NCBI GenBank assembly: GCA_965228625.1
Contig: OZ245829.1
Coordinates: forward strand, 2,666,001 to 2,730,000
Direction: 5' to 3'
Length of the DNA: 64,000 bases
Origin: UBA2767 sp965228625
Lineage (GTDB): Bacteria; Pseudomonadota; Alphaproteobacteria; Rhizobiales; Methyloligellaceae
Position 1 is the first letter of the stretch; every line of letters starts with the position of its first letter. A program made the position numbers and the translations under genes. The notes under the pieces were generated by a model. The model did not search any database. It had not been told where the DNA came from and saw nothing but the letters and a program-made list of their open reading frames with translations. Shown piece by piece: positions 6,908 through 15,905 of this stretch.

Positions 6908-9649
6908 TTAAAACTGCTTGATGAGCCGCTCGAGATAGTCGAGTTCCAGCATCGGCCGGGATGGTTCGCCCAGCCTGCGGCGCAGCTCCTCTAGGATTTC
7001 GCGCGCCCGCTGGATGTCGATCTGATCGGGTACCTTGACCGAGGTTCCGAGATCGGGCCCCTGCGTGCGTTCGGGGCGCCCCAGGGGATCCTTGTTGCGC
7101 TGACCGCCCTGTCCCATGCGCGACGCCAGGCTCTGGAGGATCTGCTCGGCCATCGAGCGCGTGCCCTGCCGCAGCCGGTCAAGCGCCAATGTCTGCTGCT
7201 GCACGGCGCGGCCGAGGTTCTCCTCGTTGAGCGCCCGCTCCGATTCGCGCATGGCCTGGCCCGCACCCTCGAGTTCGTCCGACGGGCGGGCGCCCAGTGT
7301 CCTGAGCTGCTCCAGCAGGCCGTCGAGGCGATCGCGGATGCCACCCTGTTGGTTGGACAAGGCGCCATAGCGGCCGCTGCCGCGGCCCTGACCCTGTTGC
7401 TGGCCTTCGCCGCGTCCCTGCTGGCCTTGCTGGCCCTCGCCGAAACGACCCTGCTGGCCTTCCTGGCCCTGACCCTGCCGGCCTTGCTGGCCTTGCTGAC
7501 CCTGACGGCCCTGCTGGCCCTGGCGACCCTGTTCGCCAAACCGTTGTCCGAGACCCTCGTCACGCCGGGCCTGGCGGCCATCGCGCCCTTCCTGGCCTTC
7601 GCTGCGGCGCTGCTCGTTGAAAGTCTCGTCGAGCAGTTTCTGCTGACGCTGGATCACTTCGCCGAGCCCCTGCACCATGTTCATCATCTGCTGGCTTTGC
7701 GAATTCGGATTCGCCTGCCCCATCTGCAGGCGCTGCATCATGTCCGAGAGTTGATCGAGCATCCGCTGCGCCATCTCCCTTGAACCGGTCTTGGCCAGGT
7801 TCTCGATATCGCGAAGCATCTGCTCCAGATCCTTCGGGCTCAACATCTGCTGCTGACCGAGGCCCTCGGGCATCTGGGCAAGGTTGCCGTTTTGCCGCGC
7901 CTTCTCGGCCATCGCCTGCAGGAAGCGGTTGAGCGCCTCGCGCAGCTTGTCCATCAACCGCGCGATTTCCTGCTCGGAGGCGCCGTTTTCGAGCGCCCGG
8001 CGCAACTCTTCCTGGGCCGCGCGCAGATCGGCCTCGGCCTGCGGCAGATCGCCATCTTCGACCCGCAGGGCGAGATCCCAGAGCTGACCGGCAACGCTCT
8101 TCAAACCCTCGGCGGTCTTGTCATTGCGCAGCCGGTAACGGGCGGAACGCATGCCGAGATAGAGCACCTTGTCCTTGATGAAACGTTCCGGCGCGATCGT
8201 CAGCGCCGAGAGGGCGCGGATGACCGGCTCCCGGTTGTCCGGGTTGCGAACAAGGTTCTTGCGCTGCTCGACCAGCGCCTTGGCCATCGGCTTGGTGAAC
8301 CGGCGCTCCGGAAGCACCATCTCGTAGGCCTCGCTCTTGCCTTCCTGACCCGCATGGTCGCGCGCAACCAGGGTCATGACGACTTTCAGACCGGCCCATG
8401 GATGGGAGGTGAGGTCCTTGAATGTCTTGGCCTCCGCCGCCTTGGCGTTGGCGCGCGGCAGGGTGAGCGGAATGTGCGGCGGTTCGAATGCGCGTATCGC
8501 TTCATTCGCTTCCGCGTCATTTGCGGCTTCGTCCTGATTCTCGTTCGAGTCGGTCCCGGCGGCGGCGTTTTGCTCCGTGCCCGTCGGCGCCAGCACGAAT
8601 CGCGCCTCCGCACCGGCGACGCCGTAGTCGTCCTGCACGCGATACCCGAACCGGATGGCGCCGCGCGGCGACCGCGTGGGTTCATCGGTCAGCCCGATCA
8701 GCGGTGCCTGGTCCTTGATGACGTCGAAGCTCCAGGTGGTGCGCGGGATGCCGCCGGATCCGACGATGATGCTCACCGGTTCCTCGATCGTCACCTTGTA
8801 TTCCGCGAGTTGCTCGTCGCTGCTCGCCGGTTTGAGCGTTTCGTTCCCGCCGTCGGCCTTGCCCTGCACCTGCACAACCGGGCGCTTGCCCTCTCGGCCG
8901 TTGATGCGGATCAGCAGCAGGCTCTTCTCCGGCGCCGTAACCTGTCGGATCGATTGTCCTTCATCGGTCCCGTCGGCGAGGACGATCGGCGGCTTGCCGG
9001 TATAAACGGGCGGCGTCACCCAGGCATCGACACGAAATGGCGAAACCGTCTCGGGCGGCTCGAACGCAACGGCGGTGACGAGGCGCTGCCAGGACGAACC
9101 GCCGGCGACGGTGAACCCGACGACAAGGAGGATAAGCAGGGCCGCGCGCAACGCATACGGATCGACGCGGCCGAGACGCGGATGCGGCCATCCGGCCCGC
9201 AGCCGCTTGAGCGTCGACGCCAGGCGGGCGCGATGTCGCTGCCACAAGGCGCGCTGGTCGGCGTCGGCGCTCTCGGAGAGTTCATCCTCGAACGAGGTCG
9301 CCGGCCGGTGCTTGACGCCGGAAACCTGCTCGAGACGCCGCAACGCGTCCTCGCGGGTGGGCCAGCGCACCCGCGCCAATGGCACGAGCGATCCCAGAAG
9401 TGCGAACACGAACAGAACGAGGCCCGCCTGGTGCACCAGCGGCACCATCAAGGCCCAAAGATCGAACAGCGTGAGCAGCAAAAACAGCCCGGCGACGGCG
9501 AACGGCCACAGCAAAGCGCGCCAGACCTCCTCGAAAAGGAGGACGGCGCGGGCAACGCGAACCTTGCGCTCGAGGATTCGCGGCGCATCCTGCAACGGGT
9601 CGCGGGCGGGCGACGTTTTTTCTCTTCCAGATCCGATCATGAGCGTCAC
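6908..9649 (-). CDS. TIGR02302/DUF4175 large membrane protein with Gln/Gly/Arg-rich segment
   Basis: A 913-aa protein with two N-terminal transmembrane segments (about residues 37-85) and a third near 173-190. A large soluble region with coiled-coil helices around residues 560-690 follows. From about residue 700 to 770 comes a low-complexity tract built of QGQQGRQGQ-like units, then a conserved C-terminal domain. This architecture is that of the alphaproteobacterial TIGR02302 family, whose function is unknown. In rhizobial relatives I recall it next to lysA; here about 10 kb lies between them. Confidence 0.85.
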   Translation of the reverse strand: MTLMIGSGREKTSPARDPLQDAPRILERKVRVARAVLLFEEVWRALLWPFAVAGLFLLLTLFDLWALMVPLVHQAGLVLFVFALLGSLVPLARVRWPTREDALRRLEQVSGVKHRPATSFEDELSESADADQRALWQRHRARLASTLKRLRAGWPHPRLGRVDPYALRAALLILLVVGFTVAGGSSWQRLVTAVAFEPPETVSPFRVDAWVTPPVYTGKPPIVLADGTDEGQSIRQVTAPEKSLLLIRINGREGKRPVVQVQGKADGGNETLKPASSDEQLAEYKVTIEEPVSIIVGSGGIPRTTWSFDVIKDQAPLIGLTDEPTRSPRGAIRFGYRVQDDYGVAGAEARFVLAPTGTEQNAAAGTDSNENQDEAANDAEANEAIRAFEPPHIPLTLPRANAKAAEAKTFKDLTSHPWAGLKVVMTLVARDHAGQEGKSEAYEMVLPERRFTKPMAKALVEQRKNLVRNPDNREPVIRALSALTIAPERFIKDKVLYLGMRSARYRLRNDKTAEGLKSVAGQLWDLALRVEDGDLPQAEADLRAAQEELRRALENGASEQEIARLMDKLREALNRFLQAMAEKARQNGNLAQMPEGLGQQQMLSPKDLEQMLRDIENLAKTGSREMAQRMLDQLSDMMQRLQMGQANPNSQSQQMMNMVQGLGEVIQRQQKLLDETFNEQRRSEGQEGRDGRQARRDEGLGQRFGEQGRQGQQGRQGQQGQQGRQGQGQEGQQGRFGEGQQGQQGRGEGQQQGQGRGSGRYGALSNQQGGIRDRLDGLLEQLRTLGARPSDELEGAGQAMRESERALNEENLGRAVQQQTLALDRLRQGTRSMAEQILQSLASRMGQGGQRNKDPLGRPERTQGPDLGTSVKVPDQIDIQRAREILEELRRRLGEPSRPMLELDYLERLIKQF

Positions 9650-9707
9650 GCTAGCACGCGCACTCCCTGCACTGCGAGTTGTTTTGCATTACTTGGACCA
9701 CAGAATC

Positions 9708-9765
9708 CGCCGTTTTGTGGGCAGATCGCATCACGACTGGGTGAAATCGGCATGACAAAACGGCG
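9708..9765. repeat. 11-bp perfect inverted repeat with 36-bp spacer
   Basis: CGCCGTTTTGT at 9708-9718 pairs with ACAAAACGGCG at 9755-9765. It lies in the 256-bp intergenic region between the TIGR02302 gene and the divergent Cys-rich exported-protein gene. The arms are perfect and too far apart for a simple terminator, and there is no U-tract. It could be a looped double operator or a structured leader. Otherwise I see no gene in this gap. Confidence 0.45.
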
Positions 9766-9905
9766 ATCGACGCCCCGGTCCGCTCCTTCCTCGACAGCGC
9801 TGATTTCGTCTAGGCGGCCGCCTCCATTCTGCGCTAGTCTCGGCTCTCGGGCGGGGACAAATTCCCGAAATCGATTGGCTTGCAACGCAGAGGGGTGCGT
9901 GTGTG

Positions 9906-10268
9906 ATGTGGCGTATCTGTGGTTTCGTTTTGGGGGCAGGCCTTCTGGCGGCGACAATGCCGCATGAGGCGAGTTCACTTTCTCAAACTGTCGGTGTTTC
10001 GGGCGATGACGGACGTCATCAGACACGGATTGCTCAACGCAGGCCGTTGACAGAGAAGCAGAAATGCCAGGCCCTCAACCGTTGCCGGCGCAAATACACG
10101 ATCTGCTATGACAAGCTCGTCAAGGCGCGCAAGAATATCGAAAAAAACAAGATCGAGTGCGTGAAGCCGTATCAGAAGTGCATCAATGCCAGCTTCAGCG
10201 GCATGGACTTCTTCTTCACGCGCTGGTTCAACCCGAACGTCCTCGACTGCCGCAAATATTCCGGCTGA
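9906..10268 (+). CDS. Small exported Cys-rich protein, unknown function
   Basis: A 120-aa protein with an N-terminal signal-like segment (MWRICGFVLGAGLLAATM). The mature part is basic and contains five cysteines: in KCQALNRCRRKYTIC, then VKPYQKC and a terminal LDCRKYSG. The spacing suggests disulfide pairing in the periplasm. No enzymatic motif is recognised. The start is ATG at 9906, with a GTG directly before it in frame. It stands at the left edge of the accessory block with its own upstream region. I cannot assign a family. Confidence 0.6.
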   Translation: MWRICGFVLGAGLLAATMPHEASSLSQTVGVSGDDGRHQTRIAQRRPLTEKQKCQALNRCRRKYTICYDKLVKARKNIEKNKIECVKPYQKCINASFSGMDFFFTRWFNPNVLDCRKYSG

Positions 10269-10333
10269 CGCCGAAACAGCTCGGTTTCGAAAGCAGCTTG
10301 CATGAGACGATTTGTCTGACTAAAGTCAGATAA

Positions 10334-11227
10334 ATGGTTTCGCATGCCACAAACGATCTCGAACAGGTCCGCCGGTTCAACCGTACGGTGGCCCGGCGCA
10401 TCGGCGTGCTCGACGAGCGCTTTCTGGGCCGTGGCCGGCCGTTCGGCGAATCCCGCGTATTGTTCGAGATCGGCGAGGACGGCATCGAGGTCCGCGAGCT
10501 GCGCGTCCGGCTGGGGCTGGACTCCGGTTATGCGAGCCGGCTGTTGCGGGCGCTGGAGAACGAGGGTCTGATCGAGACGACGGCCGCACCCAGCGACGCC
10601 CGGGTCCGGTTCGTATCGCTGACAGACAAGGGCCGGCGCGAGTGGAAGGAGATCGACCAGCGCTCCGACGGCGTCGCCAGGTCTATCCTCGAAGCCCTGG
10701 ATCCCGAACGGCGCGCGGAACTGGTTTCCGCCATGAACCGCATTGAACGCCTGCTGCGCGCCTCGGCGGTGGTTATCGCGGCGGAGCCGGCGGACAGTGT
10801 TGTCGCGCGCTGGTGCCTGCAGCAGTATTTCGACCTGCTCGAGGCGCGTTTCGATGAGGGCTACGATCCGGCAAACGCGCAGCCGGCCGACGCACATGAA
10901 TTCACGTCCCCGAAGGGCGCATTCCTGGTCGCCCGGGCCGCCGGTGAGCCGGTCGGCTGCGGCGCGCTGAAGACCGCCGCCGCCGGACTTGGCGAAATCA
11001 AGCGGTTGTGGGTGGCGGAGCGCGCCCGCGGCCTCGGCATCGGCCAGCGGCTTCTGGACGAACTGGAAAAGGCGTCACGCGAAATGGGCCACGCACGGAT
11101 ACGCCTGGACACGAACAAGTCCCTGACCGAAGCCCAGGCGCTCTACCTCAAAAACGGTTACGTCGAGGTCCCACCCTTCAACGACGACCCCTATCCGGAC
11201 CACTGGTTCGAGAAGACGCTGCCCTAG
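10334..11227 (+). CDS. MarR-type HTH fused to GNAT acetyltransferase
   Basis: A 297-aa two-domain protein. Residues 1-140 form a MarR winged helix (LRVRLGLDSGYASRLLRALENEGLIETTAAPSD carries the recognition helix, followed by a DARVRFVSLTDKGRREW wing). Residues 150-297 form a GNAT domain with the acetyl-CoA loop ARGLGIGQRLL and the C-terminal ALYLKNGYVEV. Fusions of this kind are known in actinobacteria and proteobacteria as bifunctional HTH/GNAT proteins. They may sense or modify a small molecule or amine and control transcription. Target and substrate are unknown. Confidence 0.85.
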   Translation: MVSHATNDLEQVRRFNRTVARRIGVLDERFLGRGRPFGESRVLFEIGEDGIEVRELRVRLGLDSGYASRLLRALENEGLIETTAAPSDARVRFVSLTDKGRREWKEIDQRSDGVARSILEALDPERRAELVSAMNRIERLLRASAVVIAAEPADSVVARWCLQQYFDLLEARFDEGYDPANAQPADAHEFTSPKGAFLVARAAGEPVGCGALKTAAAGLGEIKRLWVAERARGLGIGQRLLDELEKASREMGHARIRLDTNKSLTEAQALYLKNGYVEVPPFNDDPYPDHWFEKTLP

Positions 11228-11232
11228 ACCCA

Positions 11233-12099
11233 TCAGCTCCGGCGAACCGATCGGTCGAGCCAGGACAGCGCTGCGTCCAGCGTTTCGTGGGCATCATCGG
11301 GCGGCGGGTTCGTCTCTCTCAGCTTGAGCGTCGCGGCATAGCGCGCCCCGAGGGCGCTGGTGGTCGCGGCATCGAACCCGAGCGCGCGCAGTTGCGCCGT
11401 CGATTCCTCCATCTCGTGCATGCGCCGCTCGGCATGCAGAATGTGGGTCGTGATCAGCGACGCCAGCAGATCGGCGATGGGCCCGCTGTCGATGTCGCCG
11501 AGCGCGTCCAGCAGCCGGTCGCGAATGCCGAGATGCTCCGCCGCCGTCAGGCTCTCGATCGACAGGCACTCCAGCCCCTTGACGATGACCGAGCGCAGCA
11601 GCTTGAGCGCCACCGCATCACCCGGATTGCCGCCGTCGAGGATCTTGGGGGACGCCCCCATCAGTTCGAAGAACGCCTGCGCGCGTTCCGCCTGCTCGCC
11701 GGCGATCAGCACCGGTGTCCTGCCGCCCGTCAACGCGATCGCCCCCATGATGGCCACATCGACGAAATCCCGCCCGGCAGCGTCGAAGGCTTTTGCCGAC
11801 GCCCGCAGGCTGTCCGGCGCGCCCGTCGACACGTCGATATAGACGCTGCCCTGCGACATGTGCGGCAGCACTTGTTCCGCCGCCTCTCCGCTCGCGCGTC
11901 CCGGCACCGCGGCGACGGCCAGGTCGCACGGGGCCAGCCAGTCGCCTTTCTCCAGATAAAGCGGCAGCCCAAGTTCCTGCGAAAGCGCCCCCGGACGGCC
12001 GTCCGAGATGATATCGCAGAGCGAGAGAGTCGCCCGGCCCTTAAGCGCGCGGGCATAAGCGCCGCCAACCTCGCCGCAACCGATGATTGCGATATGCAT
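11233..12099 (-). CDS. NAD(P)-dependent oxidoreductase of the 6-phosphogluconate/hydroxyisobutyrate dehydrogenase superfamily (DUF1932 C-domain)
   Basis: A 288-aa protein with an N-terminal Rossmann fold (MHIAIIGCGEVGGAYARAL, the GxGxxG loop) and an all-helical C-terminal domain of the DUF1932 kind. The substrate is unknown. I chose the ATG at 12099 because GAAGGA lies seven bases before it and the Rossmann strand begins at once; an in-frame TTG lies 21 bp upstream. It converges on the MarR-GNAT gene with a five-base gap and is divergent from tetR. Confidence 0.76.
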   Translation of the reverse strand: MHIAIIGCGEVGGAYARALKGRATLSLCDIISDGRPGALSQELGLPLYLEKGDWLAPCDLAVAAVPGRASGEAAEQVLPHMSQGSVYIDVSTGAPDSLRASAKAFDAAGRDFVDVAIMGAIALTGGRTPVLIAGEQAERAQAFFELMGASPKILDGGNPGDAVALKLLRSVIVKGLECLSIESLTAAEHLGIRDRLLDALGDIDSGPIADLLASLITTHILHAERRMHEMEESTAQLRALGFDAATTSALGARYAATLKLRETNPPPDDAHETLDAALSWLDRSVRRS

Positions 12100-12266
12100 C
12101 AGACTGTCCTTCTTGCTCAATACCGGCCTGGCAGGTGCGCAGTCCGGGGCTTACCCGCAAGTCCTCAAAAGCCTCGCAATTTAGCCGTTTTGCCGTTGCG
12201 GTCAAACGCGTAAAGCACCCGGCGGAGCCCAGAAAACCGGCCAAAAAGAACATTTTCCCTTGAAAT

Positions 12267-12280
12267 ACTGACCAGTCAGT
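12267..12280. promoter_or_regulatory. Candidate TetR operator
   Basis: ACTGAC-CA-GTCAGT is a perfect 6-bp inverted repeat around a two-base centre, 17 bp before the tetR start codon. Its position and symmetry fit autoregulation by the TetR protein, and the sequence resembles the ACTGACCAGT-type sites of efflux-linked TetR regulators. Binding is inferred. Confidence 0.6.
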
Positions 12281-12296
12281 CATTATATCTTCTACC

Positions 12297-12986
12297 ATGA
12301 GCAACACGACCTCACAGACGTCGGGCCCGTCGGCTGCCGCGAAACGCCGCCAGCCGAAGCGCCGCAAGGACGAACGTCCCGAAGAAATCGTCGAGGCGGC
12401 GCTGCAGGAGTTCGCCGAAAAAGGCTTCGCCGGCGCGCGGCTCGAGGACGTGGCGTCCCGCGCCGGGGTGAGCAAGGGTCTTCCCTATCTCTACTTCAAG
12501 ACCAAGGAAGAGCTCTTCAAGGCGGTCCTCAAGACTTTCATCAAGCCGGGGTTCGACGCGTTGATTGCCGAGGTCGACAAGACCGACCTCTCGGCGGCGG
12601 ACTTTCTGCGCGGACCGTTCCTCAAGTTCCTGCAGGAGTTTGCGAAATCCCGCCGTGCGATGGTCCTGCGCCTGATGGTCGCCGAGGGTCACAAGCATCC
12701 CGAGCTCACCCGCTTTCACATGGAAAACGTGGTCGAGCCGGGCATCAACGCGCTGCGGCGGCTGATCGACCGCGGCGTGGCGCGCGGTGAGTTTCGGCCA
12801 ACGAAACTGCACGACTATCCGCAACTGCTGATCGCGCCGGTGCTGATGAGCGTAATCTGGCGACTGCTTTTCGAACGCCACCGGCATCTCGATACCGACG
12901 CATTCCTTGAAACCCATATCGATCTGATGCTGGAGGCCATTACCGCCGGGGGCTCCGCGGAGGAGAAAGGCGAAACCGCGTCATGA
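12297..12986 (+). CDS. TetR-family transcriptional regulator of the efflux operon
   Basis: A 229-aa TetR repressor. The N-terminal helix-turn-helix is at about residues 25-75 (IVEAALQEFAEKGFAG, then VASRAGVSKGLPYLYFKTKEELF). The C-terminal ligand-binding region is of the TetR_C type. It overlaps the HlyD gene by four bases (ATGA), so it is the first gene of the operon and likely represses it, as CecR does for ybhGFSR in E. coli. The inducer is unknown. Confidence 0.9.
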   Translation: MSNTTSQTSGPSAAAKRRQPKRRKDERPEEIVEAALQEFAEKGFAGARLEDVASRAGVSKGLPYLYFKTKEELFKAVLKTFIKPGFDALIAEVDKTDLSAADFLRGPFLKFLQEFAKSRRAMVLRLMVAEGHKHPELTRFHMENVVEPGINALRRLIDRGVARGEFRPTKLHDYPQLLIAPVLMSVIWRLLFERHRHLDTDAFLETHIDLMLEAITAGGSAEEKGETAS

Positions 12987-13801
12987 AGCTCCCCGCAATC
13001 GCCGTCCTTGTCCTGACACTCCTGCTCGCCGCATGCGGCGACGAAGGCGGGACACACGCGCTTCCCGGATACATGGAAGCCGAGCTGGTTCTCGTCGGGC
13101 CCGAGGAATCGGGTCGGGTCCAGACGCTTTCGGTCAAGGAAGGCGGACGCGTCAAGAAGGGCGATCCCCTTTTCACCCTCGAAAGCGACACCCAGAAGGC
13201 GTCGCTCGCCGCCGCCAAGGGCCGGCTCGAAGAGGCAGAGTCGAGCCTCTCGCTTTCCAAGGTGAGCCTTGACCGCGCAAAGGATCTGCGCGAACGCGGC
13301 GTCGTCTCGCAGGCGCGTCTCGACGACGCGCAGTCCTCCTACGACAGCAATCTTGCGGCGGTCGCGGCGGCCCGCGCGACATATGACGAAGCCGCCGTCC
13401 GGCTCGACAAGAACAAGGTCAACACACCGCAGAGCGGGACGATCGAGGAAGTCTATTTCCGTGTGGGCGAGGTGGTGAACGCCGGACAGCCGGTCGTCGC
13501 GATTCTGCCGCCCGGCAACCTCAAGGTCCGCTTCTACGTGGCCGAGCCGCTGCGCGCTTCCATCCATATCGACGAGAAGGTCTCGGTGAGTTGCGACGGC
13601 TGCCCGTCCGGGTTGACCGCCGCGATCTCCTTCATCGCCCGGGAGGCGGAGTACACCCCGCCGGTCATTTTCTCGCGCGAGGAACGCCGCAAGCTGGTCT
13701 ACCTGGTCGAGGCGCGTCCGCTCGGCGACACCGCGAACCTGACCGCCGGACAGCCCGTCACCATCTCCCTGGAGCCGTCGCTGGAAGGCACCGGTTCATG
13801 A
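12983..13801 (+). CDS. HlyD-family periplasmic adaptor lipoprotein
   Basis: A 272-aa membrane fusion protein with a lipobox (LLAAC, Cys18), so probably anchored by lipid rather than by a membrane helix. The biotinyl-lipoyl half (SGRVQTLSVKEGGRVKKGD), a helical hairpin at about residues 75-135, and the second lipoyl half with SGTIEEVYFRVGEVV follow in order. It links an inner-membrane ABC exporter to an outer-membrane factor. It overlaps tetR and the ABC ATPase gene by ATGA junctions, so the operon is translationally coupled. The outer-membrane channel is not encoded nearby. Confidence 0.88.
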   Translation: MKLPAIAVLVLTLLLAACGDEGGTHALPGYMEAELVLVGPEESGRVQTLSVKEGGRVKKGDPLFTLESDTQKASLAAAKGRLEEAESSLSLSKVSLDRAKDLRERGVVSQARLDDAQSSYDSNLAAVAAARATYDEAAVRLDKNKVNTPQSGTIEEVYFRVGEVVNAGQPVVAILPPGNLKVRFYVAEPLRASIHIDEKVSVSCDGCPSGLTAAISFIAREAEYTPPVIFSREERRKLVYLVEARPLGDTANLTAGQPVTISLEPSLEGTGS

Positions 13802-14748
13802 CCGAAATCGCGATCGAGGTCGAGCGCCTGACGAAGTCGTTCGACCACCGTGTCGTCGTGCGTGATCTCACGCTCAAAGTCCCGAAGGGCGCGATCTTCG
13901 GTTTTCTCGGGCCCAATGGCAGCGGCAAGACAACCACGATCCGCATGCTGTGCGGACTTCTGACACCCGATTCCGGCACCGGCACCTGCCTCGGCTACGA
14001 CATCCTCACCCAGTCCGACCTGATCAAACGTCAGGTCGGCTACATGACCCAGCGCTTCAGCCTCTACGAAGACCTGTCGATCCGGGAAAACCTCGAATTC
14101 GTGTCCCGCATCTACGGCGTGCCGAATCCCGTACAGGCGGCGCGCGGCGCGATCGAACGGCTCGGCCTCGAGGGCCGCTCGGAGCAGCTCGCCGGCGAAC
14201 TGTCGGGCGGGTGGAAGCAGAGACTGGCGCTTGGCGCCTGCATTCTGCCGCAGCCGCGCGTGCTGTTGCTGGACGAACCGACCGCGGGTGTCGACCCAAA
14301 GGCGCGGCGCGATTTCTGGGATGAAATCCATCATCTCGCCGCGGAAGGCATCACGGTCCTCGTGTCGACCCACTACATGGACGAGGCCGAGCGGTGTCAC
14401 GAAATCGGCTACATCGCCTATGGCCGCTTGCTCGTACACGGCACGGTCGAGGACGTGGTCAAGGAGAGCGGCCTCAGCACGTGGAACGTCTCGGGCGCCA
14501 ATCTCCCCGCCCTGACCGAGAAGCTCAACACGGTTGCCGGTGTCGAGATGGTCGCCCCGTTCGGCACCTCCCTGCACGTCAGCGGTCGCAACGGCAAGCA
14601 ACTCGAGAAGAGCATTTCGGCGCTCAAACGGTCCGACAAGAAACACCGCTGGACCCGGAGCGAGCCCAGCCTCGAGGACGTGTTCATTCATCTGATGAGC
14701 GAAGCCGACGACAATTTCGCCGCGGAGAGCCGAGATGAGCACGCCTGA
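13798..14748 (+). CDS. ABC transporter ATP-binding protein (YbhF/CcmA-like drug exporter type)
   Basis: A 316-aa ATPase with Walker A GPNGSGKT, the signature LSGGWKQRLALGACIL and Walker B VLLLDEPTAGVD, plus a C-terminal extension. The start ATG at 13798 overlaps the stop of the HlyD gene. An upstream in-frame extension has no family sequence and is not coding. The signature carries Trp where Gln or Met is usual (SGGWKQ), which is common in the YbhF half-repeats. It would energise export through the adjacent permease. Confidence 0.9.
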   Translation: MTEIAIEVERLTKSFDHRVVVRDLTLKVPKGAIFGFLGPNGSGKTTTIRMLCGLLTPDSGTGTCLGYDILTQSDLIKRQVGYMTQRFSLYEDLSIRENLEFVSRIYGVPNPVQAARGAIERLGLEGRSEQLAGELSGGWKQRLALGACILPQPRVLLLDEPTAGVDPKARRDFWDEIHHLAAEGITVLVSTHYMDEAERCHEIGYIAYGRLLVHGTVEDVVKESGLSTWNVSGANLPALTEKLNTVAGVEMVAPFGTSLHVSGRNGKQLEKSISALKRSDKKHRWTRSEPSLEDVFIHLMSEADDNFAAESRDEHA

Positions 14749-15898
14749 CGCATCACCATCCGTTCCGCGCCGCGATCCGGGGTTCTGGCGCCGCCTGTGG
14801 GCCATGGTGTTGAAGGAAGTCATCCAGATGCGGCGCGACCGGATGACGTTTGCGATGATGCTGGCGATCCCGATCCTGCAGCTCGTCCTGTTCGGATACG
14901 CCATCAACACGGACCCGAGAGACCTGCCGACAGCGGTTCTGGCGCGCGACCAGGGTCCTCTCACCCGCTCGCTGGTCGCGGCGGTTCGCAACACCGGCTA
15001 TTTCGACATCGCCTACCAGGTGCGCAGCCCGGCCGAAATGGACGCGCTGATCAGCTCGGGCAAGGTTCTGTTCGGGATCGAGATTCCCGCCGATTTCGAG
15101 CGAAACGTCCGGCGCGGTGAGCAGCCGTTCGTTCTTGTCATCGCCGACGCCTCCGATCCAACGGCAACGGGCGGCGCGATCTCCGCACTTCAGGGCATCA
15201 TTCCGCAGGCGCTGACCCGCGAGCTCCGGGGTCCCACGGCAATGAACGACCAGTCGGCCTTCCGGCTCCGCATTCACCGGCGCTACAATCCGGAAGGGGA
15301 AACCCAGCTCAACATCGTGCCCGGCCTGCTCGGCGTGATCCTCACCATGACGATGATGCTGTTCACCGCGCTCGCGGTGACCCGCGAGATCGAGCGCGGC
15401 ACGATGGAGAACCTCCTGTCGATGCCGATCAAGCCGGTGGAGATCATGCTCGGCAAGATCCTTCCCTTCGTCGCCGTCGGTTTCATCCAGATGGCGATCA
15501 TCCTGCTCGCCGCGCGCTTTTTGTTCGGCGTTCCGATGGAGGGGAGCCTTGCGCTCCTGGTGGCGCTGACGACGCTCTTTGCAGGGGCCAACCTCGCCGT
15601 CGGCTATACCTTCTCGACCATCGCGCGCAATCAGCTCCAGGCGGTGCAGATGACCTTCATGTTCTTCCTGCCCAATATCCTTTTGTCGGGTTTCATGTTT
15701 CCGTTCGCCGGCATGCCCGGCTGGGCACAGGCGATCGGCGAAGTCCTGCCGCTCACGCATTTCCTGCGTATCGCCCGGGGCATCATGCTGAAGGGCAATG
15801 GCGTGACCGACATGGAAGTCGACGTGATCGCGCTTGTGGTCTTCATGCTCGCGGCCATGGGCCTCGCCCTGTTCCGCTTCCGCACGACGCTCGACTGA
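14735..15898 (+). CDS. ABC-2 type permease (YbhS/YbhR/YhhJ-like)
   Basis: A 387-aa ABC-2 permease. One N-terminal membrane segment (MLAIPILQLVLFGYAI) is followed by a large periplasmic domain and five C-terminal membrane segments, with the signature REIERGTMENLLSMPIKPVEIMLGK. It overlaps the ATPase gene by 14 bp. Only one permease gene is present, so the exporter would be a permease homodimer, unlike the two-permease ybh system. Substrates of related systems are drugs and cations; here unknown. Confidence 0.9.
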   Translation: MSTPDASPSVPRRDPGFWRRLWAMVLKEVIQMRRDRMTFAMMLAIPILQLVLFGYAINTDPRDLPTAVLARDQGPLTRSLVAAVRNTGYFDIAYQVRSPAEMDALISSGKVLFGIEIPADFERNVRRGEQPFVLVIADASDPTATGGAISALQGIIPQALTRELRGPTAMNDQSAFRLRIHRRYNPEGETQLNIVPGLLGVILTMTMMLFTALAVTREIERGTMENLLSMPIKPVEIMLGKILPFVAVGFIQMAIILLAARFLFGVPMEGSLALLVALTTLFAGANLAVGYTFSTIARNQLQAVQMTFMFFLPNILLSGFMFPFAGMPGWAQAIGEVLPLTHFLRIARGIMLKGNGVTDMEVDVIALVVFMLAAMGLALFRFRTTLD

Positions 15899-15905
15899 TC
15901 CGCGG

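Noticed and set aside
7370..7530. CRISPR array or DNA repeat array
   Set aside because: The periodic pattern comes from Gln/Gly/Arg codons in a long open frame; there are no constant repeats with unique spacers.
7892..9967. A 691-codon plus-strand open frame opposite the TIGR02302 gene
   Set aside because: It is the mirror of a highly GC-biased gene; composition is Arg/Gly/Leu-rich without family motifs, and the minus-strand protein has clear domains.
13591..13797. N-terminal extension of the ABC ATPase
   Set aside because: It overlaps the HlyD gene in another frame and has no family sequence; the ATGA junction at 13798 is the normal start.
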